From positions 875,501-939,500 of the forward strand of contig NC_085127.1 of the NCBI RefSeq assembly GCF_030269925.1: a stretch of 64,000 nt of DNA, written 5' to 3'. Below the pieces are notes generated by a model. It saw nothing but the letters and a program-made list of their open reading frames with translations, made no database searches and was not told the DNA's origin. Numbering within the stretch: the first letter of the stretch is position 1; the number at the start of each line of letters is the position of its first letter. Below, one piece after another: positions 1 to 10,680 of the stretch. This DNA is from Bombyx mori. Its lineage: Eukaryota; Arthropoda; Insecta; Lepidoptera; Bombycidae. The position numbers and the translations under genes were made by a program.

Positions 1-2
1 AT

Positions 3-383
3 GCGTTTATCTACCTCATCATGCAGTTGGTTGTTCGCGAGGACAAAAGTACAATGAAGGTCGGCGTTGTTTTCGACGCTTCGTGTAAGGGTACCAGCGG
101 CAAGTCATTGAACAATGATTTATTGGTAGGTCCAAGGCTTCAACCAGAGTTACGACACATAATTATGAAATGGCGTACTTATCCTATATGTTTCGCAGCG
201 GACATAGCTAAGATGTATCGAATGGTCAAGGGCGTACCAGAGCATACTGACTTCCAGCGAGTACTGTGGAGAGAGAATCCTAGTGAAGAAGTCAAGGACT
301 GCAGGCTGTTAAGAGTTACCTTTGGTGTTTCGTCGGCCCCATATCTAGCAGTTAAGAGTTTGCAACAAGTGGCAAAGGACTGA
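3..383 (+). pseudogene. BEL/Pao reverse transcriptase fragment
   Basis: The open frame carries VREDKSTMKVGVVFDAS, GKSLNNDLLVGP and ADIAKMYRMV, the conserved N-terminal half of the Pao-family reverse transcriptase, then FGVSSAPYLAVKSLQQVA. The YxDD catalytic box that should follow is absent because the frame stops at 381-383 and the sequence jumps to RNase H-tail sequence. The role in an intact element is reverse transcription of the genomic RNA. The first codons (about 3-20) look frameshifted relative to the usual YLPHHAV lead-in. Confidence 0.8.
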
Positions 384-414
384 ACCCACCATCGCTCTGG
401 TTTGGCTGAAGGGA

Positions 415-733
415 CAGCCAAATCGATGGAAGACCTTCGTCGCAAATCGAGTGACTGAAATCCTGACAGTTTTTAAACAACGACCAATGGTCGCTTGTGG
501 AGTCATGCCAGAATCCAGCCGATTGTGCATCCCGGGGGCTGGCTCCACAAGAATTTATCCACTGTGAACTCTGGTTCCATGGCCCTACGTTTTTAAGAGA
601 ATCCACGTATGTATCGCCAACGGTAAACATATCGACTGATTTAGAAGTCAAGCCGTTGAAGTCTCATCACCTAACTATTTCCGAAGTAGCTAGGTCAGAT
701 CTCCAGACATGGACGAAGTATTTATTTTTATAA
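415..733 (+). pseudogene. BEL/Pao RNase H tail and post-RT linker, frameshifted
   Basis: Around 416-470 one frame reads RWKTFVANRVTEIL, the typical end of the Pao RNase H region. After a frame change, 497-733 reads CQNPADCASRGLAP and LWFHGPTFLRES, the 'NPAD.ASRG...LW..GP.WL' linker that precedes integrase in this family. The frame shift makes it non-functional. Confidence 0.75.
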
Positions 734-905
734 AAAATGGTTAGAGTGGTCGCGTTTTGCATTCCATTTATTAATAAATTAAGGTCAAAGCGATATCCTT
801 CTTACTTGATGGCTTCCGAATGAGATCATGCATTAAAGATAGGAATTAAGGTTTGTCAGACTCAGGCGTTTTCTAAAGATATTGAGCAAATAAATAATAC
901 AAAAA

Positions 906-1133
906 ATGACTCAGCAGTTCTGGCGTAAGTGGTTTGCCGAGTACCTCACGACTCTAAATCAGAGATATCAGCGGACTAAAACTACACCAGAACCCCAAAT
1001 AGGTGACGTTGTTCTTGTTAAGGAAGGTGGTCTCCCTCCTTCAAGATGGTTATTCGGTTTGATAGAGGAGAAGCACACTGATCCAGATAATGTCACAAGG
1101 GTACTATCAAATGTAAGAAATCTAAAATTGTAA
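906..1133 (+). pseudogene. BEL/Pao integrase C-terminal domain fragment
   Basis: The 75-residue frame contains FWRKWFAEYLTTLNQR and IGDVVLVKEGGLPPSRW, the C-terminal integrase-associated domain of Pao elements. The DDE core that should precede it is missing; 734-905 has no recognisable coding sequence. The frame is probably an internal-deletion relic rather than a host gene. Confidence 0.75.
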
Positions 1134-1493
1134 GACCAGTCTCCAAACTTTGCATTTTGCCTATCGCTTTTTAACATTACTTACCTGAATAACTGTAGAT
1201 ATTTCATGCAATGTATGTAACTTAAATGTATCTTTGGATGCATCAGCTATTAAGTATTTTATTATTGTTTAGTTGTAAGTAAGTACGAACTGTTTAAAAG
1301 CAACCCTTGACTGAACTTTGTCGTTATTATGGTTTCTTTAATGTGTAAGTTTATATTTAGTTCATGTTGAGCAGTTCTTTATTGATTACTATTAGGTTAA
1401 GATGTTACGGTTTCATGGAGATGTTAATTGTACATGTAAAATTTGATGGCCTCATTGTTGGCTATGAACTTTTGTAGTTCATGGTGGGCGGAA

Positions 1494-1675
1494 TGTTCAC
1501 CCTGTTTCTTCTAACTCCTAAAACCGTCACTAGAGCGCGCTGTAATACGCAAATCCGTTGTCATGATACCCTTGTCATAAGTGACACTGTATACGTAGAT
1601 TATTGATTTTTATTGAATATACAAGTTTTTCTAATCCAAGTTAATTTTCATAATCATCCCTCGGAAAGTCGAACA
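1494..1675 (+). repeat. 3' LTR of the BEL/Pao remnant
   Basis: A 182-bp segment starts TGTTCACC directly after the purine-rich tract GGTGGGCGGAA and ends TCGAACA, giving TGTT...AACA inverted ends as expected for an LTR. It follows the integrase remnant at the right distance. The 5' partner is outside the window, so identity of the two LTRs cannot be tested. Confidence 0.6.
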
Positions 1676-2063
1676 GTAAGTCTCAGTTGTTATTGGTTTT
1701 AATGTATTGATAAAATAAAAATACATGTAAAAATCTGTTGTTTTTGGGGATATTGGGGACGTCTCAGGTACAAATAACAACGAAAAGGGGGTCATTTGGG
1801 ATGAGAATACGTGAAATGGAAACGATCTAAGTATAAATAGGCACAGGTTTCTAGGGTTGTCTATGTAGCTATAACAATATTTTTTAAATTTGTTGGTAAG
1901 AATCTGGTTTATTCAAGTTGTTCAAGTTTTGTTCAAGGTTTATTCAAGTTGTAGACAAAACATCATGTTTTTGTCTACAACTTTTATTCAAAATTATCAA
2001 TGCAGTGTTATTTTATTGTTTGGCAAATATTTATATTATCAGTTACGCGTTTTCTATTTTTAG
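1676..2063. other. No recognised feature
   Basis: AT-rich DNA. The only structure noted is a local imperfect inverted repeat around 1940-1985 (TTCAAGTTGTAGACAAAA against TTTTTGTCTACAACTT). No gene is supported. Confidence 0.5.
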
Positions 2064-2264
2064 ATAAGCCTCGCGTGTACGTATCAAAGAGTGCAAATCC
2101 TTATAAAAGAGATGATCCCTTAATATTAAAAACAGTAATAGAAACCTATGAAATTAGGAATAAGTCTTTAGTTGAAATAGCTAAGCGATTTAACATAAGT
2201 AAGTCGGTTTTGCACAGACATATGACAAGAACAATGAAATCTCAAGGTGGACAAAAATGTCTAA
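2064..2264 (+). pseudogene. Pogo/pipsqueak-type HTH exon, probable transposase or domesticated-transposase fragment
   Basis: The frame encodes KPRVYVSKSANPYKRDD followed by VEIAKRFNISKSVLHRHM and QGGQKCLS. This layout is the N-terminal DNA-binding HTH (psq type) of pogo/Tigger-like transposases common in Lepidoptera. A polypyrimidine stretch ending TTTTTAG lies directly upstream (acceptor AG at 2062-2063) and a GTAATA donor-like site follows at 2265, so this could be one exon of a spliced gene. No DDE catalytic part was found nearby. It may be an isolated relic; the exon edges are inferred. Confidence 0.45.
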
Positions 2265-2350
2265 GTAATACATTGTATTATTATTATATCCTCATAATAA
2301 TAATAAAATGAAATGAAAATCCGGAAGCCGGCAACGATATTGTTGTTGTT

Positions 2351-3291
2351 GTTTTTAAATTCACCAATAAGCAGGCAAAGAGCGTAGCCTATACAGCCTA
2401 GTCTGTCGAAGTTATATATTTTTTATGTCAATAAAAAGCCGGTGTATCTCTTTTTATTGCTTTTTGGGAGTTTTGACGTCAACTCGACGAATACCACATT
2501 GACTGAGCATGAAATTACGCAGACCTTTTATACACAATATTACAAATACAAATAATACAAATTACACAAAAAAACTATTAAAAAAACATTAAAATAAAAA
2601 TTTAAGTGACGCTTCGGGTTGCTGCCAAGACTCTCTGATCGTATATAATAATAATAGAGTAATGGTAGGCCATTGATATTTTTACTAATGGAATCATTAA
2701 TATCTAAAAATATTAAATAATTCATGGTTTTAAGAAATAATTATTATCTAATATATAAAATTCTCGTATCACAATGTTCGTTCCCATACTCCTCCGGAAC
2801 CGCTTGACCGATTCTCATGAAATTTTTTATGCTTCAGTAAGCCTGAGAATCGGCTACTATCTATTTTTCATACCCCTAAGTGATTAGGGCTGTCCACCCC
2901 TAACATTTTTTTTGTGTTATAATGAGGTATTATGTAGTTGAATGAGGTTTTGTTATTTTTATTATATATTCCCTCATCGTTCACAGCACTACATACCTCA
3001 TTCACTCATTTACCACATCCTTACACACTTACAATAAGTTAGATTTTTTTCTACACTAGAAATTCCCTAGAAATCTTATATATGGCAAAACAATGTTTGC
3101 CGGGTCAGCTAGTTACAATATATAAATATTGAATTGAACAAAAATAAACTAAGAAGCCTGTGAATTATAAGCATTAGCTATTTTTTTTAATTTGTTGTTC
3201 AAGTCACAAACAACTCTTTCATTTGACAGCATATAGGTTTGCTATAAGGCTGTATGGGCTAAGCCCTTTGCCTATTGGCGAATTTAAAACT
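2351..3291. repeat. Inverted repeat pair bracketing a Helitron; ends of an unidentified element
   Basis: About 50 bp at 2351-2402 (TTTTTAAATTCACCAATAAG...) reappears in reverse complement at 3245-3291 (...CCTATTGGCGAATTTAAAAC) with several mismatches. The spacing suggests terminal or subterminal inverted repeats of one older DNA transposon, later hit by the Helitron at 2747-3112. No transposase frame is visible inside. Confidence 0.4.
2747..3112 (+). mobile_element. Non-autonomous Helitron
   Basis: The 366-bp segment begins TCTAATATATAAAATTCTCG and ends CTAG, lies exactly between host A (2746) and T (3113), and has a hairpin GGCAAA-ACAATG-TTTGCC a few bases before the 3' CTAG. These are the hallmarks of Helitrons: 5' TC, 3' CTRR, subterminal hairpin, insertion between A and T, no TSD. 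The interior has no Rep/helicase frame. Confidence 0.8.
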
Positions 3292-3503
3292 ATGGCATGG
3301 ATAGTTTTGGGATGATATCAAATAAGTAATTTATTTTTTTGGAAAACAATGCCAGGTTGAAAGAAATGTTGATACATAAACTAAACAACGTGAAAAAATA
3401 AGGCATAGTTTTTCAAGTACGAATAGTTTTGACATAAAGTTGGCCCACTTTTGGGCATTGTCCTTTCTCTATGAACACTAATTTCGTCCCCAATAACCGC
3501 AAA

Positions 3504-4689
3504 GGGGATGGCCCATTTTAGGCCCAAAGCGGACAATAGATTATAGAAAAAATACTTAGTGCATTAATTTTGTCATAAATAAATATGCATTTACTTTCTT
3601 GCAAATAAGCGCCACTATAGTTTACAATAAGTAATTTAAAAAAAGTAACTCTATTGAAAAAACAAGGATTTTTATTTTTGCGGGAAAAATATTGCCAGCT
3701 TCAAATCCTTTTACGTATGAAGTAAATATTTTGAGTATATAAATAAAACATATAAATAAATCATTTTAAGTATTATCATTAATCAAACGATTTTAATGGA
3801 TTTTATGCACATAAAATAACATCGAAGACATACCCATTGGACTTTAACTTGTAACTATACTTGAGACCTTAGAACTTATATCTCAAGGTGGGTGGCGCAT
3901 TTACGTTGTAGATGTATGTGGGCTCGAGTAACCACTTAGCAACACCAGGGTGGCTGTGAGCTCGCCCACCCATCTAAGCAATAAAAAAAACTTTACTAGT
4001 ATTGTTATTTAAATATGTACAACTAAAACAAAAACGTAAAAAATAATGTGTACTCGTAAAAAAAAGATTAAGATATAAATCAATAATCGGTTATTTAAAA
4101 AAATAATCGATATATGAATTTCATGTAATTATTTTTCTTTATACTGACAACACTGAATTTAATCTGACTGACTGATACTTCGCTTGCTGCTTGTGGTGTT
4201 GTGCTTGCGTACAAAATGGATGTGTTTTGATTTTTCTTCGATTTATTTTGCTTTTATCAATAACGTTTCATACTACGACTAAAAACATTGTGTGAATTGT
4301 GGTTTTACCCTGACCGAGATTTAAAACCGTGTATATGCTCTCCTTTGCTATTTTTAGATGATACTAATTGTGTATGAAGATGAAGAAAATATAGATATTT
4401 AAAGAATTAAGTGTGTTTTTATACCCTATTGGATAAAAATACATTAGGAACATCTTAAACATTAAGAAAAGAAAAGTTCTTGAAGTATCTCACAATCCGA
4501 CACTTATTTATATACAAAATTAACCTCAAAACGAGTTTTTATTTTTATTATATTTTTTATAATAGTGGCGTCAATTTCAATATATTTTTTAGATATCCAA
4601 TACATTTAAGAATTTGAATCAGTACATTTTTATAGTAATATTTGATGTCCATCTTGGGCCTAGCACACTATGGAGAGTGGGCAATCCCC
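3504..4689. mobile_element. Spy-like TIR transposon copy 1, no target-site duplication
   Basis: The 1186-bp element has inverted ends GGGGATGGCCCA and TGGGCAATCCCC and is flanked by AAA on the left and TTT on the right. A second copy at 46013-48195 shares the whole sequence apart from a nested insertion. AAA|element|TTT with no TSD is the published signature of Spy transposons. No transposase frame is open, so this is a non-autonomous copy. The family name is inferred from structure; the copy relationship is seen directly. Confidence 0.75.
3848..3989 (+). repeat. Bm1-type SINE 3' fragment embedded in Spy-like copy 1
   Basis: This stretch matches the 3' half of Bm1 copies elsewhere in the window (AACTTATATCTCAAGGTGGG, then the CACCCATCTAAGCAATAAAA tail). 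The same fragment at the same internal position is present in the second Spy-like copy, so it is part of that family rather than an independent insertion here. Confidence 0.8.
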
Positions 4690-4990
4690 TTTCTGGGTAA
4701 ATAGCGATAACACCTATTTTTGCTTTTTTTGCTTAAACTGGAATGCAGATTGCATAGCTTTAAATTGGATAACAAAGATACCCTCAAGACTCAATCATTT
4801 TGATCCTGATATAGCATTTTAATCATCAACAACTACCTTAAAATTGTTCATCAAGTTGGGATTTGTCTCTAATCGCCCCATTTTACCGGTACCTAATTAG
4901 TGTTACATTGAGCCAGTTGTGAGTCGGCAGCTTGCTGAAAAAAATTTGAAATTTTGACGTTGTGAATTGTGACATGTGAAATTTTTTGTA

Positions 4991-5607
4991 TAACTCGACC
5001 TAGCTAAGTTTGCACCTCGCTGGAATGCGGCGGTCCGCCCGCTTCCCCGCTCACCTTCCCGCGATCGCCCTGTCGTGTCAGTACGGTTAGCATCTTTGTC
5101 GCCGACACGCGTCATACGAGTTTGCGTCTCCCTATACGTTGAATTTTAAATTTTTTAACTGTTCTTGTTAGGTTTTTGTAGAAGTTTAGTTATATTATTG
5201 GACTATTTTTGTTAAGTTTTTTTTGAACTGTTGTTACTGAACGCTTAACGTTCATTTTTTTTCATTTCGAGAGGATTGTTGTGGCAACAAAATGAAAGGA
5301 AAGGTGATACACAGTGAAGGGAGATACATAATCCTGAAAAAGAAACAAAGGAAAATTATTACTGAGAAATTGGAATACAAATTCAAAAAGTGCAAGAACG
5401 CCCGGGTGGTATTAATACAAAAACCCGATATCGCTATATTCTAATGTACCTATGTATAATATATTGTTAAAAACAATAAATGCAAAGTAAAATCTAACAA
5501 ACATTTGTTTACATTTTTAAAGTCATAGCGAATCCTTTTTTCAGACCGTACCTAAGCGGCAGTGTGACGTAATCGATGCGGGGTGCAAACTTAGCTTGGT
5601 CGAGTTG
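4991..5607. mobile_element. TA-flanked TIR element (Tc1/mariner-like, non-autonomous)
   Basis: The inverted ends (AACTCGACCTAGCTAAGTTT on the left, its complement with few changes on the right near 5583-5607) are about 28 bp and each is flanked by TA at 4989-4990 and 5608-5609. A TA TSD points to the Tc1/mariner superfamily. The element is 617 bp and holds only a short frame (5292-5444). Confidence 0.65.
5292..5444 (+). pseudogene. Short frame inside TA-flanked element
   Basis: An ATG-started frame of 50 residues begins MKGKVIHSEGRYIILKKKQR. It is basic and could be the N-terminal scrap of a transposase helix-turn-helix, but no clear motif is present. The position inside a TIR element is the only support; it may be chance. 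Confidence 0.25.
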
Positions 5608-5609
5608 TA

Positions 5610-6493
5610 AAATTGTTACGGTTGTTGTTACACTTACTTTATAAGTAAGTGTTTTTTGCGTTCAGATTCATAAACTATTTAAATTCTTGTAGTTTTGCAT
5701 CTAAAAATCCGGTAATATATTATTATCATGTATAGTGGATTTACTAATATGAAAATAATATGTATTTTTTTGGGTTGTGAATGATGCATATTTTTGAATT
5801 TTTTTAGCTTTGCTTATTTCGCTTATTCAACATGGCGGAAAAGAAGAAAAGACGTTTAACGTATACCAGTGAAGAAAGTGACACATAGAAGCGGTGCAGA
5901 TTTTGCAGCACCAAAAATTGCAAAAGAGATCAAAAATATGTTGTTCTATGTGGAAAGTGACTCTATGTGCCAAGTCATGTTTCAGACTTTTTCACACTCC
6001 GGAGGAAACTCAAGCAGAATAATAATTTACTTTTCACAATTAATAAAACTCTCTACTTATTATGAACAGGACTATATTTTATTTACTTACTAAAAATAGT
6101 CCTTACATTCATATCTACATTCGAAAAAATGTTAATACCTTTATTTTTGAAGTTATACTTTAGGCGCGTTGTGAAAAATTGATGAGAGTGAAATTTTACG
6201 ATGCGCGCGCACCGTGAAACAAAATTAACAGAAATGAAGTTGCCCGCTAAATCGCTCATTACAATACGACCGACGTAACTTGACGAGTCTGAATATAGGC
6301 GCTGGTGAACTTTCGCGCATGTACACTCGTAAAAAAATGTGTTATTAGCATTCATTTTTAGTAATATTAATGACAAAATTATTATTTAATACAATTAATA
6401 CTAAATATTATTAAATTATTAACGTTAAATATTTATTATTAATTATTTAATATATTAAAAAAATAAATAAATTTAATAAAAATAAACTTCTTA
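5610..6493. other. Intergenic AT-rich DNA with a dispersed repeat
   Basis: A perfect stem CACTTACTT/AAGTAAGTG sits at 5631-5651. At 5832 a short ATG frame (MAEKKKRRLTYTSEES) ends after about 18 codons. The only other notable content is the dispersed repeat at 6145-6298. No host gene is supported. Confidence 0.5.
6145..6298 (-). repeat. Dispersed repeat, inverted partner at 56625-56781
   Basis: The segment from TTTGAAGTTATACTTTAGGC to GACGAGTCTGAATATA recurs in reverse complement at 56625-56781 with high similarity, including the middle part (ACAATACGACCGACGTAACT). It is part of an unidentified interspersed element. Confidence 0.65.
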
Positions 6494-7780
6494 CTAGGCT
6501 GCACTAAAAGTATCGGGAATGGAATATTTCCACTGTTCCTGTCATATTAAAATCTTTTTAATTGAAAACTCCTTGGTTTTAAAAATCGAATACCATTTAT
6601 TTATTTAAAATAAGATTCTCGGTCTTGTCACGAGGTTTTGTCAAACTTGTTTAGTCGTTGAGAAAATGGAATTGACTCGAGAAAATTCAAGAGCGATGAT
6701 TTATTATGACTTTCGAAGTGGTTTAACACAAAAACAGTGTGTTGACCGGATGATTTCTGCATTTGGTGATGAAGCCCCATCCAAAACCACAATTTATCGC
6801 TGGTTTGCTGAGTTTCAACGTGGACGTGTCAAGCTCAGTGATGATCCCCGTCAAGGTCGTCCAAAAACTGCAGTCACCCAAGAAAACGTTGATGCTGTGC
6901 GTAAGCTGATTGAGGAAGATCGACATGTGACATACCGCGAAATTCAGGCAACTTTAGACATTGGCATGAGTCAAATACAAATAATCTTGCATGAACAATT
7001 AGGTGTAAAAAAGTTGTTTTCCCGATGGATACCGCATTCGCTCTGTGAAGAGCAAAAAGCGGCTCGCGTTACTTGGTGCGTCAGAACTCTCGAAAGATTC
7101 CACGCAGGATCCTCAAATGCTGTATACAACATTGTATCAGGTGACGAATCCTGGATATACGCGTACGAACCCGAAACAAAAACCAGTCACGAGTTTGGGT
7201 GTTCGAAAATGAGTTAAAGCCAACAAAAATTGTTCGTTCACGGAGTGTTGCAAAAAAAATGGTGGCCACGTTTGTCTCCAAAACCGGTCATGTTACGACT
7301 ATTCCTCTTGAGGGACAAAGAACGGTTAATGCAGAATGGTATGCTAGCATTTGTTTGCCACAGGTCGTTTCTGAACTCCGTAAAGAGAACTGCAACCGCC
7401 GCATCATCCTCCATCACGACAATGCGAGTTCTCACACCGCGCACAGAACAAAAATGTTTTTAGAGCAAGAAAACATAATTATTAGACCATCAGCCGTACA
7501 GCCCTGACCTAAGCCCTAATGATTTCTATACTTTCCCTAAAATAAAGAATAAATTGCGTGGACAGAGATTTTCATCACCTGAACAAGCTGTGGACGCCTA
7601 CAAAACGGCCATTTTGGAGACCCCAACTTCCGAATGGAATGGTTGCTTCAATGATTGGTTCCATCGTATGGAAAAATGTGTCAAATTTCGCGGAGAATAC
7701 TTCGAAAAGCAATAAATACATTTTTAAATAGTAATGTTGTGTCACTTCGTTAATTCCCGAAATTTTCAGTGCCGCCCTCG
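6494..7780 (+). mobile_element. Mariner transposon copy 1 (DD34D)
   Basis: The 1287-bp element lies between TA at 6492-6493 and TA at 7781-7782. The ends carry inverted repeats (GGCTGCACTAAAAGTATCGG on the left; CCCGAAATTTTCAGTGCCGC on the right), with a small loss at the extreme left end. A full-size but broken transposase gene fills the interior. Copy 2 at 44712-48213 is nearly identical. Confidence 0.9.
6666..7715 (+). pseudogene. Mariner transposase, frameshifted
   Basis: The reading begins MELTRENSRAMIYYDF, with the mariner HTH region (KTTIYRWFAEFQRGR, RQGRPKTAVT) and the first catalytic aspartate in GDESWIYAYEP. After about residue 170 a one-base loss in an A-run (near 7181) breaks the frame; the second aspartate motif HHDNASSHTA is in another frame and a further change near 7485 disrupts the approach to the third aspartate motif (SPNDF in copy 2). 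Intact mariner transposases of this class are about 345-350 residues and cut and paste at TA. The ATG has a good context (GAGAAAATGG). Confidence 0.88.
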
Positions 7781-7782
7781 TA

Positions 7783-8560
7783 CGCGCGTACATAAGTACA
7801 CGCACCTTTTTTTTTGTATTAGGTACCTAAATTACACAAGCAAATCCAGGGAAAACAACTAGTATAGGAATATGTTCAAATAGTATTGGATAATGGTAAC
7901 TATTATCCCACCATCGTAATATTTTAGAAGTTGGTAATGAATAATGTTAAGATATTTACCACCCCAAAAACCCCTCTTTCCCTCACCTTTTTTTTGTTTT
8001 TTTTCCATGAAAAATGAAATCAGCGGCCCCTAATTACCTAGAGACAAACTTAGTTTTATTCTAAATATCCACAGGGGCTCGTGTTTGTTTAAGGTTAAAA
8101 GTAATGTGCTTTCTGTCGACTCTTCTTCATTAGACTGATCCACACAGCGAGCGGTCGCGAGGCATTTGTTCGTTCGTGCAGTAGAGTAGAGAGATGAGAA
8201 ATCGTGGCGCCTCACGGACGAGTTGCGGTGGCAGCCGATTGCTTTTATCCTTATAAATAGGATTACAAAAAGGGGTTTTCGAAACACTGATCTATAACAT
8301 ATACATATAAGCTATAACATTACGCTTGAGCGAGGCACGAAACAAAACACTTACGCGTGTGTGCACAGTGCGCGAGGCTAACGACAGTCGACGGACGCCT
8401 TTTAGCAAAACAAATAGCGGCCACTTTGATGCTCGACTGAGGCACGTCGACGTAGATTTCATTTATTACATGTCGCTTCATTGTCCGGTTGCTTCGCGTG
8501 CGCGCGTGCTAAGTTCCGAATAATAATGTGTAGATATATGTATAGGTTCGCGTGCATGAA
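7783..8560. other. Intergenic; no gene recognised
   Basis: The first 60 bases (ACGCGCGTACATAAGTACACG) resemble a low-copy repeat edge also seen near 56455 and 58870. The rest is AT-rich, then more GC-balanced from 8100 to 8530 without a convincing frame. Confidence 0.45.
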
Positions 8561-8949
8561 ATTTGTGATTTTATGTAGTTACTGGTGGAAGGGCCTATTG
8601 TGCAGGTTCGCCTGGGTGGTGTGTACCGCCAACGCCTGACCGCCTCCCTGGGATCTGGAGGCGGGGGATTTCATGGCCACGCGGATTACGCGTGGCCATG
8701 CGATCTCCGCTCCAAAACGGGCCGCCTTCCGACTAAGAGGAAGCTCCAATCTCGGCGGGCCGTGCTCGATTTGGGGAGATATACAACAAAGGGAAGATCT
8801 TCCACCGAGCGGGTGATATTGCTCGGTAGACCGACGGTCCGAATGTTGTTGTTCGGAACTTGTATATATGCGCTTTATCTTGAAAATGTCGTAAGCGAGA
8901 TTCAGGCATCTGTCAATTATCTTGCGTTGCATGATGGCTACCCGCCACA
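8561..8949. other. GC-rich sequence of probable transposon origin
   Basis: Base composition differs sharply from its surroundings, and a stem GGCCACGCG/CGCGTGGCC lies at 8673-8696. Long overlapping frames exist on both strands (for example 8585-9106 plus and 8579-8953 minus) but none carries a recognisable domain, so I do not call a gene. Confidence 0.35.
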
Positions 8950-9345
8950 TCACTCCCCTCCGAGACTGGAGGTCGTGTCATTTTTAGTTATCGTTGTCCG
9001 TGCTGAGATTAGCTTGCAAGTGCCAGTGCTGCTCGAAGTTTGCGGTGTCGAAACTGAGCTTGAATGCTGCGTGATTGTCGCCAGTGCTGCTCGAAGTCTA
9101 CGGTGAGTCGAGACTGAGCTTGAATGCTGCGTGATGAGGCAGTGTAGGTGCGTGCCGTAGGACCAGGAAGCGCGGTGAGTCGGCTGCGATGGTCCTGTTG
9201 AGGCTGCGATGCTGGCTTGCTGTGGGACGACTGTCAATGACGTGCTTTTATCTGCGAGAATGCGGGGGGATTGTGGTAGCCGGAGTTCTTGATGCGCTGA
9301 AGATGAATCAGAAGGTTGCGTGTTCACATCACGTCGGGGTCACCA
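8950..9345 (-). pseudogene. Candidate LTR-retrotransposon leader and gag start, minus strand
   Basis: Read on the minus strand, CTGGTGACCCCGACGTG at about 9332-9350 resembles the primer-binding leader that follows a 5' LTR, and is followed by a frame starting NTQPSDSSSAHQELRLPQSP and running to 8950, rich in Ser, Thr and Gln as gag N-termini often are. No pol is found downstream. The reading contains a 58-bp tandem duplication. Identification is tentative. Confidence 0.35.
9022..9138. repeat. 58-bp tandem duplication
   Basis: The unit starting GCCAGTGCTGCTCGAAGT and ending TTGAATGCTGCGTGAT occurs at 9022-9079 and again at 9080-9138 with a few substitutions and one added base. Confidence 0.85.
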
Positions 9346-9720
9346 GTTTGGTAGTGGTTGTTGGTGGTGGTAAGGTCACCAGTGCCGGGCGGCACAATAA
9401 CGAGTCCGTAATTGGATGGACAGTTTATTTCCAATCACAGATAGTATAGCAATATTAAGAAGGAGAAATTACGGAGTACAGAAGGCACAGATAAAGCGGT
9501 AGTAAGTTCAAACACAAGAATACAAAATAGACGAAAGCAATAATTCGTAACGAAGCAAAAGAGTACGCGTAAGTCGAGGAGTGACACAGTCTTAGCGTAG
9601 CGTTGATCAAACCCGACTGGCCGCGAGCGGCGGCCGAGTCGTGGCGCAGGCGACGACCAGTACGTACGCAGTTATACATAGTCGGGGTCTTTGCCGCATA
9701 CTAGCGGTTGCGCCCGACTA
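9346..9720 (-). repeat. Candidate LTR next to the gag-like leader
   Basis: On the minus strand this stretch precedes the putative primer-binding leader and contains an AATAAA polyadenylation signal (GGAAATAAACTG, about 9422-9433) at a distance from its end suited to an R-U5 region. The start is not defined and no second LTR copy was found, so it may be a solo or chimeric LTR. Confidence 0.3.
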
Positions 9721-10462
9721 TGCTTGTGTAAATAATATAATTATGAGTAGTGTTGTGAATGTATGATTGTTTAGCGTATTTGTGTACTGTATGAGAGTGT
9801 GTTATAGAATACGTAATTAAATATGATATAATATTAAATATTGCGTAGGTGTACAATGTAAATTAATAAATAATATGAACTAATATACATAAATATAGTA
9901 GAAACACCTACACTCGAGGCGTGGTCTCGCCTCCTGGTGGACTCCGACTACGGGCCACGGACCGTCGAGATGATCCACACGGTCCTCTCGGACTGTTTGA
10001 ATCGCGACCGAGGAGGTCTCTCTTTCCGGGCGATGCGACTCCGGCCGAGACTTGTCGCGGGAGGGAGGAAGTTCCATCGACTCGATACTGAAACGAACGG
10101 CGGAAAAGTCTCGTACGATGAGCACGAGACTGTGGAACAGGGCGACCCCTTTTGCACACCAACAGCACGGCTTTTCGTGTCGTCGCCGCGCCACATGCTT
10201 ATTAATTAGGACTATTACCTTATTACTATTTAGAACTTATACACGTAGTTGTTACTGTACTCGTTTTGTTTTATTCATGTGACGCATTAAATTTGTTTTA
10301 TCGGGTCGAATTCGCTTTATTGGTATCTCTCAATATCTACTGGATTTTTATATCCGGTTCTAAATTGGTGTAATCTAAAATCGAGATCGAATCAGGCATT
10401 TAATGCCGCTAGGGTCTCTAATTATCGGTACTTTTTAGTATGCTTTAATTACTACACGAATT
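9721..10462. other. Unassigned, with a GC-rich island at 9905-10195
   Basis: The island has overlapping frames on both strands; one plus frame reads STRLWNRATPF, vaguely like the C-terminal end of non-LTR retrotransposon proteins, but no motif is decisive. 10200-10462 is AT-rich and empty. Confidence 0.35.
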
Positions 10463-10680
10463 ACTGGGCGTCTTATAGACCCGCACGGGTAGACACCACC
10501 ATCAACCTGCATATTTGTCATGAAGCAGTAACGCGCTTGTTTGAAGGGTGGGGCAGCACCAGTACTGTAAAAATCGAGATTTTGAACTAGGCCTCAAGGC
10601 CATTCACGTTTTTGTCTATGGGCTTTGTTAACCACAACACCAGGTGGGGTGAAATCACCCATCCAGTTAATCAATTAAAA
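10463..10680 (+). repeat. Bm1-type SINE, degenerate
   Basis: Alignable in order with younger copies: GACCCGCACGGGTAG, TGAAGCAGTAACGCG, AAGGGTGGGGCAGC, then CACCAGGTGGGGTG and an A-rich tail, with many substitutions. An old copy. Confidence 0.7.

Larger units (their letters stand above)
1..1675 (+). mobile_element. BEL/Pao LTR retrotransposon remnant, truncated by window edge and internally deleted
   Basis: Three protein pieces occur in BEL/Pao order: reverse transcriptase, the RNase H tail with its post-RT linker, and the integrase C-terminal domain. They are followed by a short LTR. Most of RNase H and the integrase catalytic core are missing, and the pieces lie in different frames with stops between them, so this is a dead copy. 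The 5' part lies outside the window. Assignment is from motifs typical of the family and the purine-rich tract just before the LTR. Confidence 0.8.

Noticed and set aside
7199..7507. Separate 102-residue gene
   Set aside because: It is the second half of the frameshifted mariner transposase in copy 1, including HHDNASSHTA.
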